Positions 28,309 through 36,502 of a stretch of 64,000 nucleotides of DNA are shown here, piece after piece. The DNA comes from Acidocella facilis ATCC 35904 (GTDB taxonomy: Bacteria; Pseudomonadota; Alphaproteobacteria; Acetobacterales; Acetobacteraceae), in assembly GCF_000687875.1 (NCBI RefSeq), contig NZ_JHYG01000002.1, positions 124,001-188,000 of the forward strand, given 5' to 3'. The translations under genes were made by a program, and so were the position numbers. Numbering within the stretch: the first letter of the stretch is position 1; every line of letters starts with the position of its first letter. The notes below the pieces were generated by a model. It made no database searches. It was given only the letters and a program-made list of their open reading frames with translations, and was not told the DNA's origin.

Positions 28309-30662
28309 TTTTGGCGGGCCGCACCAGGCGCCTGCTTCTCGCCAGTGCGGCTCTGGTTCCCGGACTGGCGATGGCGCAGACCAGCGACAGCTCAACTGAC
28401 ACCACCCCGCCGGTCATTAACGTTCACATCGGTGTTTCGCCCTTGGGCGGCGGCGTGCCGTTGCAGAAATGGCCGACCGCCGTGCAAAGCTTCTCCGCGC
28501 AGGATCTGACCAAACAAGGGGCGACGGATTTCACCGGCGCGCTGGCGCGGCAAGCCGCCGGCGTCAATCTGCAGAACAGCCAGGCCAACCCGTATCAGCC
28601 GAGCGTGCTTTACCACGGCTACGAGCTTTCCCCTATCCAGGGCACGCCGGCCGGGCTTTCGGTCTATGTGAATGGCGCGCGCTTCAACACGCCCTTTGGC
28701 GATCTGGCGCTCTGGAGCGTGCTGCCTGACGACGCGATCGATTCCTTCGATCTGGTCGATGGCAACCCGCTCTTCGGCCTCAACGCGCTCGGCGGCGCCA
28801 TCGATGTGAAGATGAAAAACGGCTTCACCGCCCCGGGTGGCGTGCTGGAGCTGCAAGGCGGCTCCTTCGGCACGATTGCTGGCCATTTTGAATATGGCAA
28901 GCAGGTTGGCAATGCAGCCGCGTATGTTGACATCTCTGCCGCCCGCAATACCGGCTGGCGCGATGCGCAAGGTTCCGACATCAAGAGCGCCTACGCGGAT
29001 CTCGGCTGGCGCGGCAGCGCTGCGGCGCTGCATATCAATCTCATCGCCGGTAATTCCGGGCTGCATGGCCCTGGCACGGTGCCGGTGGAGGTGCTGGCGG
29101 CGGATCCCAACGCGCAATTCACCGGCCCGAATTCCATCAACGATAAATATCTGCGCCTCAGCAGTACGCTGGATCTGCAGCTGAGCCGCGATACCTCGCT
29201 GCAGGCGGTGCTCTATTACGAGAACATCTGGGAGCATCTGCTCAACGGCAACGGGCCCAACGATCTTCCCTGCGGCGATGGGCAAAATCTCTGCCAGGGC
29301 GGGGCAGGGGGGAGTTATTCCACGGCGGCCGGCGGCGGCATCATTCCGCAATATCTGCCGAATGGCAATAATGCCTACGGGCAGCTCAACCTCAACACCA
29401 CCAATACCAACGGCTATGGCGCCTCCGCGCAGATCACCCATAAGGGCGCGCTGGGCCAGCTCGTCGCAGGGCTCAGTTATGATGGCGGCTACAGCACCTA
29501 CGGCGCCGCGGCTTATGATGGCGCCTTGTCGCTGAGCACGCGCGATTATTATGCGCTGCCCGGCACCGGACTTGGCTATCCTGTCGATGAGCCCGGCAAC
29601 GTGCCGGTGAATGTAGGCTTGCGCAACGCCTATTACGGGCTCTACGCGACGGATACGATCGACCTCACCAAAAAACTCTCCCTCACGCTGGGCGGGCGGT
29701 TCAATATCGCGCAGATCGCCTTGCATAATGAGCGTGGTTACGACCCCAACGCCGCGCCGGGCGGGCTGAATGGCAGCCATTATTATCAGCATTTCAACCC
29801 CTCGGTCGGCATGGCCTACGCGCTCACGCGCGCGGTGACGCTCTATGGCAGCTGGTCTGTGCAGAACGCGGCGCCGACCCCGGCTGAACTCTCCTGCGCC
29901 AGCCCGCTTGATAGCTGTGCCCTGGCGAATTTCATGTCCGGCGATCCGGCGCTGAAGCAGATCGTCTCGCAGAATTTCCAGGCCGGGCTGCGTGGGACGT
30001 TCGTTGTCGGCGGATTGAATTTCCTCAGCATCCAGGAGGATGTTTATGATGATGAAACCAGAGACGACATCGAATTCCTGCAATCGCCTTATAATCCGCA
30101 AGGCAACGGCTATTTCTCCAATATCGGCAGCGTGCACCGGCGCGGCGGTGATCTCGCGGCGCAGTTCGATAGCGCCAAATGGCATCTCTACGCATCCTAT
30201 TCACGCGTGCAGGCGACCTATGGCGCCAGCTTTATCGAGCGCAGCAACAGCCCGAATGCCGATGCGAGCGGCAATATCACCGTCAATAGCGGCGATTTTC
30301 TGCCGGGCGTGCCGAAAAATCTCATCAAGTTCGGCGCGGATTACAAGATCACCCCGCGCTGGAGTGTGGGCTTCAGCGGCACCGCGCAGACGGGCAGCTA
30401 TCTCTACGGCGATGCCGCCAATCTCGATAAGCCGTTGCCGGGCTATGCGCTGATCGATCTGAACACGCGCTACAGCGTCACACCGCATCTCACTTTGTTT
30501 GGCAGTATCGATAACGTCACAGACCAGCGCTACTTTGTTTACGGCACCTATTCCAGCGTTGGCGGCGTCTATGTCGCGCCGGCGCCAAATTACAGCAACC
30601 CGCGCAGCTATTCCATCGGCGCGCCGGTGGCGGTGACGGCGGGAATGAAACTGACCTTCTGA
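28305..30662 (+). CDS. TonB-dependent outer membrane receptor linked to the PQQ operon
   Basis: This protein of about 785 residues has a signal peptide ending near AMAQ, a plug domain (residues ~50-170, with VLYHGYELSPIQGTPAGLSV and NPLFGLNALGGAIDV) and a beta-barrel ending in an aromatic residue. The ATG at 28305 overlaps the pqqE stop as ATGA, so it is coupled to PQQ synthesis. Plausible ligands are PQQ itself (as for PqqU) or a lanthanide complex (as for LutH-type receptors), given the DYD alcohol dehydrogenase. The ligand cannot be settled from sequence. Confidence 0.85.
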   Translation: MILAGRTRRLLLASAALVPGLAMAQTSDSSTDTTPPVINVHIGVSPLGGGVPLQKWPTAVQSFSAQDLTKQGATDFTGALARQAAGVNLQNSQANPYQPSVLYHGYELSPIQGTPAGLSVYVNGARFNTPFGDLALWSVLPDDAIDSFDLVDGNPLFGLNALGGAIDVKMKNGFTAPGGVLELQGGSFGTIAGHFEYGKQVGNAAAYVDISAARNTGWRDAQGSDIKSAYADLGWRGSAAALHINLIAGNSGLHGPGTVPVEVLAADPNAQFTGPNSINDKYLRLSSTLDLQLSRDTSLQAVLYYENIWEHLLNGNGPNDLPCGDGQNLCQGGAGGSYSTAAGGGIIPQYLPNGNNAYGQLNLNTTNTNGYGASAQITHKGALGQLVAGLSYDGGYSTYGAAAYDGALSLSTRDYYALPGTGLGYPVDEPGNVPVNVGLRNAYYGLYATDTIDLTKKLSLTLGGRFNIAQIALHNERGYDPNAAPGGLNGSHYYQHFNPSVGMAYALTRAVTLYGSWSVQNAAPTPAELSCASPLDSCALANFMSGDPALKQIVSQNFQAGLRGTFVVGGLNFLSIQEDVYDDETRDDIEFLQSPYNPQGNGYFSNIGSVHRRGGDLAAQFDSAKWHLYASYSRVQATYGASFIERSNSPNADASGNITVNSGDFLPGVPKNLIKFGADYKITPRWSVGFSGTAQTGSYLYGDAANLDKPLPGYALIDLNTRYSVTPHLTLFGSIDNVTDQRYFVYGTYSSVGGVYVAPAPNYSNPRSYSIGAPVAVTAGMKLTF

Positions 30663-30663
30663 G

Positions 30664-30684
30664 CTGTTGCGTTTCGAAGCAGTG
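30664..30684. promoter_or_regulatory. Second copy of the CACTG-N12-ACAG upstream motif
   Basis: On the minus strand this site reads CACTG, 12 nt, ACAG, matching the arrangement at 19879-19901. It lies about 70 bp upstream of the sigma-54 match at 30753 and just after the TonB receptor stop. It is a candidate site for the same activator. Confidence 0.45.
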
Positions 30685-30752
30685 ATGAAAAACGTGACAG
30701 CTCAAATCCCAGCTATCTCGTGAATTCCCCAGTAAAACCCAAGAACTTTCTT

Positions 30753-30768
30753 TGGCACGAATCCTGCT
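30753..30768 (+). promoter_or_regulatory. Sigma-54 promoter upstream of the MetA-like outer membrane gene
   Basis: TGGCACGAATCCTGCT matches the sigma-54 consensus, with a perfect TGGCACG -24 element and CTGC for TTGC at -12; GG and GC are 10 nt apart. It leaves a leader of about 130 nt before the gene at 30908. Confidence 0.7.
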
Positions 30769-30800
30769 GAGACGATGACGCGATGCGGGCCGCCCGGAAC

Positions 30801-30824
30801 ACCGGGGTCTCGCATCGCCCCGGT
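30801..30824 (+). promoter_or_regulatory. Leader stem-loop in front of the MetA-like gene
   Basis: ACCGGGG (30801-30807) and CCCCGGT (30818-30824) form a 7-bp stem followed by CAAAAAAA. It lies within the presumed sigma-54 transcript leader and may stabilise the message. A terminator is unlikely because the tract is A, not T. Confidence 0.35.
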
Positions 30825-30907
30825 CAAAAAAATCAAGGCCGGGACGTCCAAGTCAAAACCAAGAGACAAAGCGGCGCAGACCGATTTGTCGATATGCAGG
30901 GGGTTTC

Positions 30908-31720
30908 ATGAAGATCCAATCTCGTACCCATACCGCCCGGGCGCTGGCCTTGCTCGCGGGCACCGCTCTCGCGGGCTTTGCCGTGCCGGCCTTCGCCGGT
31001 TCCGTCACCCAGCCCGGTGAGACCATCGGCCTCGCGCCCGGCACGCCGCTGCCGCAAGGCGTGTATCTGGTGGACACCACCGATTACGGTAATCTCGGCA
31101 AGGAAGCGCTGGGGGTGACCATCCCGGTTGTCGCCTGGTCCACCCCAGTGCATCTGCTGGGCGCGCGCGTACAGCTTTACGCCGCCTTTCCGCTGGCCGA
31201 GGCGAGCGTGCCCGGCGCGCATGTGCAGGGCTGGTATAATCCCTGGTTCGCCGGCCAGCTGGCCTGGGATCTCGGTAACAATATCGGCGTGTCCTATCTG
31301 CTCGGCACCTACCCGAAGCTCTCCAGCCCGGTCGCGAATGACGCCACCACCATCAATCAGCGCTTCGCGGTGTCCTATACGGGGAATGGCCTCAATCTCT
31401 CCGCCAATCTGATCATCGGCAATGAGGTGAATAACTCCTCGGTCAATGCCTCCAAGGTGCCGAATTATCTCAACCTGGATCTGACCGCGACGAAGAGTTT
31501 CGGCAATTGGAGCTTCGGCCCGGTCGCTTATTATTCAACGGACACAAGCTCACCCTATTCCGGCTACCAGAAGCAGCATCAATTCGCGATGGGCGGTCTG
31601 GTCGGCTATAATTTCGGCAAGGTGGTTCTGCAATCCTACCTTACCCATGACGTTACCCAGACGGGCTATCTCGGCAACGACACGCGCTTCTGGTTCCGGT
31701 TCATTATTCCGGTCAGCTAA
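30908..31720 (+). CDS. Outer membrane transporter-like protein (phenol degradation MetA family)
   Basis: This 270-residue protein has a signal peptide (RALALLAGTALAGFAVPAFAG) and a beta-rich body with alternating pattern and aromatic strand ends, finishing in FWFRFIIPVS. It resembles the MetA-like beta-barrel family often annotated as transporter. It lies downstream of the PQQ island behind its own sigma-54 promoter, so it may help substrate or product cross the outer membrane. That role is inferred from context. Confidence 0.7.
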   Translation: MKIQSRTHTARALALLAGTALAGFAVPAFAGSVTQPGETIGLAPGTPLPQGVYLVDTTDYGNLGKEALGVTIPVVAWSTPVHLLGARVQLYAAFPLAEASVPGAHVQGWYNPWFAGQLAWDLGNNIGVSYLLGTYPKLSSPVANDATTINQRFAVSYTGNGLNLSANLIIGNEVNNSSVNASKVPNYLNLDLTATKSFGNWSFGPVAYYSTDTSSPYSGYQKQHQFAMGGLVGYNFGKVVLQSYLTHDVTQTGYLGNDTRFWFRFIIPVS

Positions 31721-31744
31721 GCTGCCGTAAGACGACGAAGACAG

Positions 31745-31775
31745 GGCATGGGGGCGGAACGCCCCATGCCTTTTT
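31745..31775 (+). terminator. Rho-independent terminator after the MetA-like gene
   Basis: GGCATGGGG (31745-31753) pairs with CCCCATGCC (31762-31770) to give a 9-bp stem with an 8-nt loop, followed by TTTTT. It closes the alcohol oxidation island. Confidence 0.85.
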
Positions 31776-31945
31776 GGCGTTGCTGAGCTTCCCGGCTTTA
31801 ACAAGGCTGCGTTGAAACGCGGCGTTAAGCCCCTGACGACGCTTGAGCTTAGGTGTAGCTTTTCCATCATGGCGCGGCCCGCGCGTCATGACTCTCGCCC
31901 GATTATGGGCGCAAGGCGAAGCAATCGTCAGCAGAGGAGTATGGA

Positions 31946-33247
31946 ATGGCCGATCATCCGCAAAGTTTCTTGCCAGGCGCCAGCCTGTCTTACGTATCGC
32001 CGACGCGCCAGAGCGCCTGGGGCACCTATCTGGCGCAGGTGGACCGCGTGCTGCCTTATATGGGCGATCTCGCCCGCTGGTCCGGCACGCTGCAACGCCC
32101 GAAGCGGGTGCTGATCGTCGATGTGCCGATCGAGATGGATGACGGTAGCATCGCGCATTTCGAAGGCTACCGGGTGCAGCACAGCCTCTCGCGCGGCCCG
32201 GGCAAGGGCGGCGTGCGCTACCATCCGGACGTGACGCTGGAAGAGGTGATGGCGCTGGCGGCCTGGATGACGATCAAGAATGCCGCGGTCAATCTGCCTT
32301 TTGGCGGCGCCAAGGGCGGCATCAGGCTGGACCCGAAACAGTTGTCGCAGCGGGAGCTGGAAAAGGTCACCCGGCGCTATACCAGCGAAATCGGCATCAT
32401 CATCGGCCCGCAGCGCGATATTCCGGCGCCGGATGTGAACACCAACGGCCAGATCATGGCCTGGATGATGGACACCTACTCCGCCAATGTCGGCGCCACG
32501 GCCACCGGTGTGGTCACCGGCAAGCCGATCAGCCTGGGCGGCTCGCTCGGGCGGGTGAAGGCGACCGGGCGCGGCGTGTTCGTCACCGGGCGCGAGGCGA
32601 TGCGCCGGCTGAAGCTGCCGATGGACGGGGCGCGCATCGCGATCCAGGGGTTTGGCAATGTCGGCGCCAATGCGGCGGAGCTGTTCGCGCAGTCCGGCGC
32701 CAAGGTGGTGGCGGTGCAGGACCATGGCGGCGGCGTCTATAATGATAACGGGCTGGATGTGCCGGCGCTGACCGCGCATGTGCTGGAAAAAGGCAGCGTC
32801 GCCGGGTTTCGTGGCGGCGAGGTGCTGGGGCTGGAGGAGTTCTGGGACGCGAAGGTGGATGTGATCATCCCCGCCGCGTTGGAAGGCCAGATCACCGAGG
32901 CCCGCGCCGAACGGCTGCGCGCCAGCCTGGTTCTAGAGGCCGCCAACGGGCCGACCGTGCCGGGGGCGGATGATATTCTCGCCGCGCGCGGTGTCACGGT
33001 GCTGCCGGACGTGATCTGCAATTCCGGCGGCGTCATCGTCTCTTATTTCGAGTGGGTGCAGGATTTCTCGTCCTTCTTCTGGAGCGAGGAAGAGATCAAT
33101 CTGCGCCTGGACAAGATCATCACCGGGGCGCTGGCGCATATCTGGGCCACCTGCGAGCGGCATGGATTCAGCCTGCGCACCGGCGCCTTCGTGGTGGCGT
33201 GCGAGCGCATCCTGCAGGCCCGCAACGAGCGCGGGCTGTATCCCTGA
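31946..33247 (+). CDS. gdhA: Glutamate dehydrogenase (Glu/Leu/Phe/Val dehydrogenase family)
   Basis: This 433-residue enzyme interconverts glutamate and 2-oxoglutarate plus ammonia. Motifs are [15 protein letters not shown], the active-site [30 protein letters not shown] and the nucleotide-binding [12 protein letters not shown]. The ribosome site AGGAGT lies 6 nt before the ATG. It is monocistronic, between a terminator upstream and one downstream. Cofactor preference is not decided by what I can see, though length fits the small hexameric class. Confidence 0.92.
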   Translation: MADHPQSFLPGASLSYVSPTRQSAWGTYLAQVDRVLPYMGDLARWSGTLQRPKRVLIVDVPIEMDDGSIAHFEGYRVQHSLSRGPGKGGVRYHPDVTLEEVMALAAWMTIKNAAVNLPFGGAKGGIRLDPKQLSQRELEKVTRRYTSEIGIIIGPQRDIPAPDVNTNGQIMAWMMDTYSANVGATATGVVTGKPISLGGSLGRVKATGRGVFVTGREAMRRLKLPMDGARIAIQGFGNVGANAAELFAQSGAKVVAVQDHGGGVYNDNGLDVPALTAHVLEKGSVAGFRGGEVLGLEEFWDAKVDVIIPAALEGQITEARAERLRASLVLEAANGPTVPGADDILAARGVTVLPDVICNSGGVIVSYFEWVQDFSSFFWSEEEINLRLDKIITGALAHIWATCERHGFSLRTGAFVVACERILQARNERGLYP

Positions 33248-33251
33248 GATG

Positions 33252-33283
33252 AAAAAAGCCGCCTTCCGGGAGGAGGGCGGCTT
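33252..33283. terminator. Terminator between convergent gdhA and SYLF genes
   Basis: AAGCCGCC (33256-33263) pairs with GGCGGCTT (33276-33283). On the minus strand the stem is followed by TTTTTT, so it is a good terminator for the SYLF gene; on the plus strand the T tract is short. Confidence 0.8.
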
Positions 33284-33303
33284 ATTCGCGCGAGGGGCAG
33301 GGC

Positions 33304-33969
33304 TTACCCGCCGTAGCGCTGCAAGGTCTGGCGCAGCGGGTTGGCGCCGGGATTATTGCCCTGGCCATCAACGACGATCTGCCGCGCATCCAGCTGCTGG
33401 CCGTAATATTGCTGCTCGGCGCCGGCATTGTTGGAGAGCACGGTGCCGGAGAGCGAGACGCCGCCATAGAGCCCCTGGCTCTTGGAGAAGCTGATGATAT
33501 CGGCATTGGTGGCGGTGGACATGGCGCCATTCACGCCGGCCCCCAAAGTCGCCACCGAAAGCCCGGCATCCGCGCCGATCTTGAATTGCGAGTTCAGCAG
33601 CGCGTTCAGCCCGCCCGTGGTCATGATGATCATCATCACCTCGGCGTTCTGCACGCCGATCTGCAGGCCGAAGCTGCCCGCGCCCATGGAATAGATGGCC
33701 GGGTTGGACCAGCCGCCATCGGCGGTGCGGGCACTCATCACGCAGCCGCCGCCTTCGCCGCCGAAGAAGAAGCCGGCCTTGAACACGTTCGGGCAGACCA
33801 CGACGGCTTTGGCCTTGCGCAGGAACTCCTGAGCCTGGGAGCCCTGGGCGCCGCCCATCATGTCTTCCAGCGCCAAGGTGGAACTATCGACCAGATGTTG
33901 CGGATTGGCGGCCAGGGCCGGGGCGGCGGTGCCGGCCGCGAGGGCCGCGGCGAGAAGCAGGCGCTTCAT
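33304..33969 (-). CDS. Periplasmic SYLF-domain (YSC84-type lipid-binding) protein
   Basis: This 221-residue protein has a signal peptide (MKRLLLAAALAAGTAAPALAAN) and the SYLF/YSC84 pattern: KAKAVVVCPNVFKAGFFFGG, GGCVMSAR, SMGAGSFGLQIGVQ and GADAGLSVATLG. Bacterial members are small exported proteins that may bind lipids or the envelope. The start at 33969 has AAGGAG 7 nt upstream and overlaps the stop of the histidine phosphatase gene as ATGA. Confidence 0.88.
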   Translation of the reverse strand: MKRLLLAAALAAGTAAPALAANPQHLVDSSTLALEDMMGGAQGSQAQEFLRKAKAVVVCPNVFKAGFFFGGEGGGCVMSARTADGGWSNPAIYSMGAGSFGLQIGVQNAEVMMIIMTTGGLNALLNSQFKIGADAGLSVATLGAGVNGAMSTATNADIISFSKSQGLYGGVSLSGTVLSNNAGAEQQYYGQQLDARQIVVDGQGNNPGANPLRQTLQRYGG

Positions 33970-34658
33970 GAGAGAACTCCTTCGGGTTTGGGCGCGTCTT
34001 GCCGTGTTGCTGCAGGTGGGGTGGCGGCCTCGAAGCGGCAAGCTTGGGTGGATGAATGTTCATTAACCGACAAAACCCGCCAGCCGCGCGGCCCATGCGA
34101 GAGCCGGGTGAGGGAGATATTGTCGATCTGCAGGCAGAGCGCCTGATGCGGGGTCAGCCCCAGCGCAGAGGCGCAGGCGGCGCGGATGGCCCCGCCATGG
34201 CTGACGATGATGGTATCGCTGCCCTGGGCACTTTCCCGCAGCGCCTCCAGCCCGGCGCCGACGCGCTCGATCAGATGCGCGAAGCTCTCCCCGCCCGGCG
34301 GTGTCTCGGCGGCATGGATCGGCCAGAACGGATGCCGCTCATCATGGCCGCGGGCATCGAAGGTGGAAATCGGCACGCCCTGCCAGTCGCCGAAATCCTG
34401 CTCGATGAAGGCGGGCTCGATCAGCCGGGGCATCTGCGGATAGCCGGCGCGCTGCAGCGCATCGGCGGTGAGCTGGGTGCGGGTGAGGGGGGTGCAGACC
34501 AGCCGGGCCGGGCGCGGCAGCCGGGCGGCCAGGGCGGCATAGTCCGCTGCCTGTGCCGCCATCGTGTCGGTGCATACCGGCACGTCGTCGGTGCCGTAGA
34601 GGAAGGCCAGATTGTCCCGGTGGACCAAAGCGTGGCGGATGAGCCAGAAGCGGTGCAT
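33966..34658 (-). CDS. Histidine phosphatase family protein (phosphoglycerate mutase-like)
   Basis: This protein of about 230 residues has the phosphate-accepting motif LIRHALV at the N-terminus and the second catalytic His in VSHGGAIRAA. QDFGDWQG and PGGESF are typical of CobC/GpmB-type enzymes. The ATG at 34658 has GGAGA 6 nt upstream; an upstream GTG lacks one. It is coupled to the SYLF gene. The substrate is unknown. Confidence 0.85.
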   Translation of the reverse strand: MHRFWLIRHALVHRDNLAFLYGTDDVPVCTDTMAAQAADYAALAARLPRPARLVCTPLTRTQLTADALQRAGYPQMPRLIEPAFIEQDFGDWQGVPISTFDARGHDERHPFWPIHAAETPPGGESFAHLIERVGAGLEALRESAQGSDTIIVSHGGAIRAACASALGLTPHQALCLQIDNISLTRLSHGPRGWRVLSVNEHSSTQACRFEAATPPAATRQDAPKPEGVLS

Positions 34659-34858
34659 GCTCAGTCTCCGGTTGGGCACGCCGCCGCCGCGCCGCGCCTG
34701 ATTGCGTCTGCGTCAGGCATGAAGACGAAGATTATGGCGCAAAACCGGCTTATGCGTGTCCGCATCGGGGCCGGTATAGGCTCTGAAAACCGCGTCTCCA
34801 TGCGCTTTGGGATTAAGCGCGCGATGCGGTCTTGCCAACCACCCCCGGCGAAGGGCGC

Positions 34859-35209
34859 CTATGCGGCGGGTGGGGTGAGCTGGTCGAAGGCTTCCAGCGC
34901 CTGGGCGGCGTACATCGCGGAGGGGCCAGCGCCCATATAGATCGCCATGCCCATCGTCTCCAGCACCTCCGCCCGGCTGGCCCCGTGCGTGCCGGCGGCC
35001 TGGGCGTGATAGGCGATGCAAGGCTGGCAGCGCGTCGCCACCCCGATGGCGAGTGCGATCAGCTCCTTGGTTTTCTGGTCCAGCGCGGTGCCGGCATGGG
35101 CGCCCTGGGCGAGGGCGGCAAACCCTTTCATCGCCTCCGGCGCGCCCTGGCGCAGCGTTTTCACCCCGCCATTCATGGCCTCGATCAGCTTCGTCCAGTC
35201 CTGGATCAT
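34859..35209 (-). CDS. Carboxymuconolactone decarboxylase/AhpD-like protein
   Basis: This 116-residue protein has the AhpD-type motif ATRCQPCIAYHAQAA, with a CxxC pair and a nearby His that suggest a thiol redox or peroxidase role. It also has ELIALAIGV before it and ETMGMAIYMGAGPSAMYA after it. The start at 35209 has AGGAG 6 nt upstream. It is divergent from hemW. About 200 bp between this gene and the phosphatase gene hold no feature I recognise. Confidence 0.85.
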   Translation of the reverse strand: MIQDWTKLIEAMNGGVKTLRQGAPEAMKGFAALAQGAHAGTALDQKTKELIALAIGVATRCQPCIAYHAQAAGTHGASRAEVLETMGMAIYMGAGPSAMYAAQALEAFDQLTPPAA

Positions 35210-35324
35210 GTCCTGTCTCCTGAAAGTGCCGCGAACATAAGCGCGGCACGCCGCACCGCCTTGACCTTGCGCAAAACACGGTGCGGACTCGCACCGCGCG
35301 GCGCATCGGTCTATGCCGGGCGGC

Positions 35325-36473
35325 ATGGATCAGCTGGCTTTGTATTTCCATTGGCCCTTCTGCCTGGCCAAATGCCCCTATTGCGACTTCAACTCCCATG
35401 TGCGCGAGAGCCTGCCGCAGGCGCAGATGCTGGCGGCGCTGACGGCGGAGCTGGGCTATGAGGCGGCGCGGCTGGGGCGGCGTGAGGTCGGCTCGATCTT
35501 TTTCGGTGGCGGCACGCCGAGCCTGATGGACCCGGAGAGCGTGGCGGCACTCATCCAGGAGGCCGGGCGGGTGTTCAGCCTGGCGCCGGAGGCCGAGATC
35601 ACGCTGGAAGCCAACCCGACCAGCGTGGAGGCGGCGAAGTTCCAGGCCTATCGCCAGGCCGGGGTGAACCGTGTGTCCATCGGCGTGCAGAGTTTCGAAA
35701 TCGAAGCGCTGCGATTTCTCGGCCGCCAGCACAGCGCCCAGCAGGCCATCGCCGCCATCGAGCTGGGGGCCAGCATCTTCCCCCGCATCTCCTTCGACCT
35801 GATCTATGCCCGGCCCGGCCAGGATCAGAAATCGTGGCGGGCGGAGCTGCGCCAGGCGCTGGATCTGGCGGCGGATCATCTCTCCCTCTACCAGCTCACC
35901 ATCGAGGACGGCACCAAATTCGCCACCCTCCACGCCCGGGGGGAGTTCACTTTGCCGGATGAGGACGAGGCCGAGGCGCTGTATGACATCACCGCCGAGG
36001 AGGCCGGGCGCTATGGATTGCAGCGCTACGAAGTCTCCAACTATGCCAAGCCCGGCGGTGAGAGCCGGCATAACATGACCTATTGGCGCTATGGCGATTA
36101 TGCCGGCATCGGCCCCGGCGCGCATGGGCGGCTCTCTCTGGGCGGCCGGCTGCTGGCCACCACCCGCCATCGCGCCCCGGAGCCCTGGATGGAGCGCGTC
36201 GCCGCGCATGGCCACGGCACCACGCTGGAGGAGGACATTCCGGCCCAGGACCGCGCCCGCGAGGCGTTGATCATGGGGTTGCGGCTGCGCGAGGGCATCG
36301 CCGCGCCGCACTTCGCCGCCCGCACCGGCATTGCCCTGCTGGATGCCATCGAGCCGGAGATCCTCGATGAGTGCCTCGCCGAGGGCTATCTCACCTTCGC
36401 CGAGGACCGGCTGGCCGCCACCGCGCAAGGCATCAAACGGCTGGACGCATTGCTGCCGGCCCTGTGCAGATAG
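35325..36473 (+). CDS. hemW: HemW-like radical SAM protein (haem chaperone)
   Basis: This protein of about 382 residues begins LALYFHWPFCLAKCPYCDFN, with the radical SAM CxxxCxxC site, and has FFGGGTPSLM, GVNRVSIGVQSF and FDLIYARPGQ. HemW resembles oxygen-independent coproporphyrinogen oxidase but acts in haem trafficking. The ATG at 35325 best fits the family; another ATG lies four codons upstream. It precedes thrC by 29 nt. Confidence 0.9.
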   Translation: MDQLALYFHWPFCLAKCPYCDFNSHVRESLPQAQMLAALTAELGYEAARLGRREVGSIFFGGGTPSLMDPESVAALIQEAGRVFSLAPEAEITLEANPTSVEAAKFQAYRQAGVNRVSIGVQSFEIEALRFLGRQHSAQQAIAAIELGASIFPRISFDLIYARPGQDQKSWRAELRQALDLAADHLSLYQLTIEDGTKFATLHARGEFTLPDEDEAEALYDITAEEAGRYGLQRYEVSNYAKPGGESRHNMTYWRYGDYAGIGPGAHGRLSLGGRLLATTRHRAPEPWMERVAAHGHGTTLEEDIPAQDRAREALIMGLRLREGIAAPHFAARTGIALLDAIEPEILDECLAEGYLTFAEDRLAATAQGIKRLDALLPALCR

Positions 36474-36502
36474 TATAGCCAGCCGCAATTAAGGGAATTT
36501 CG

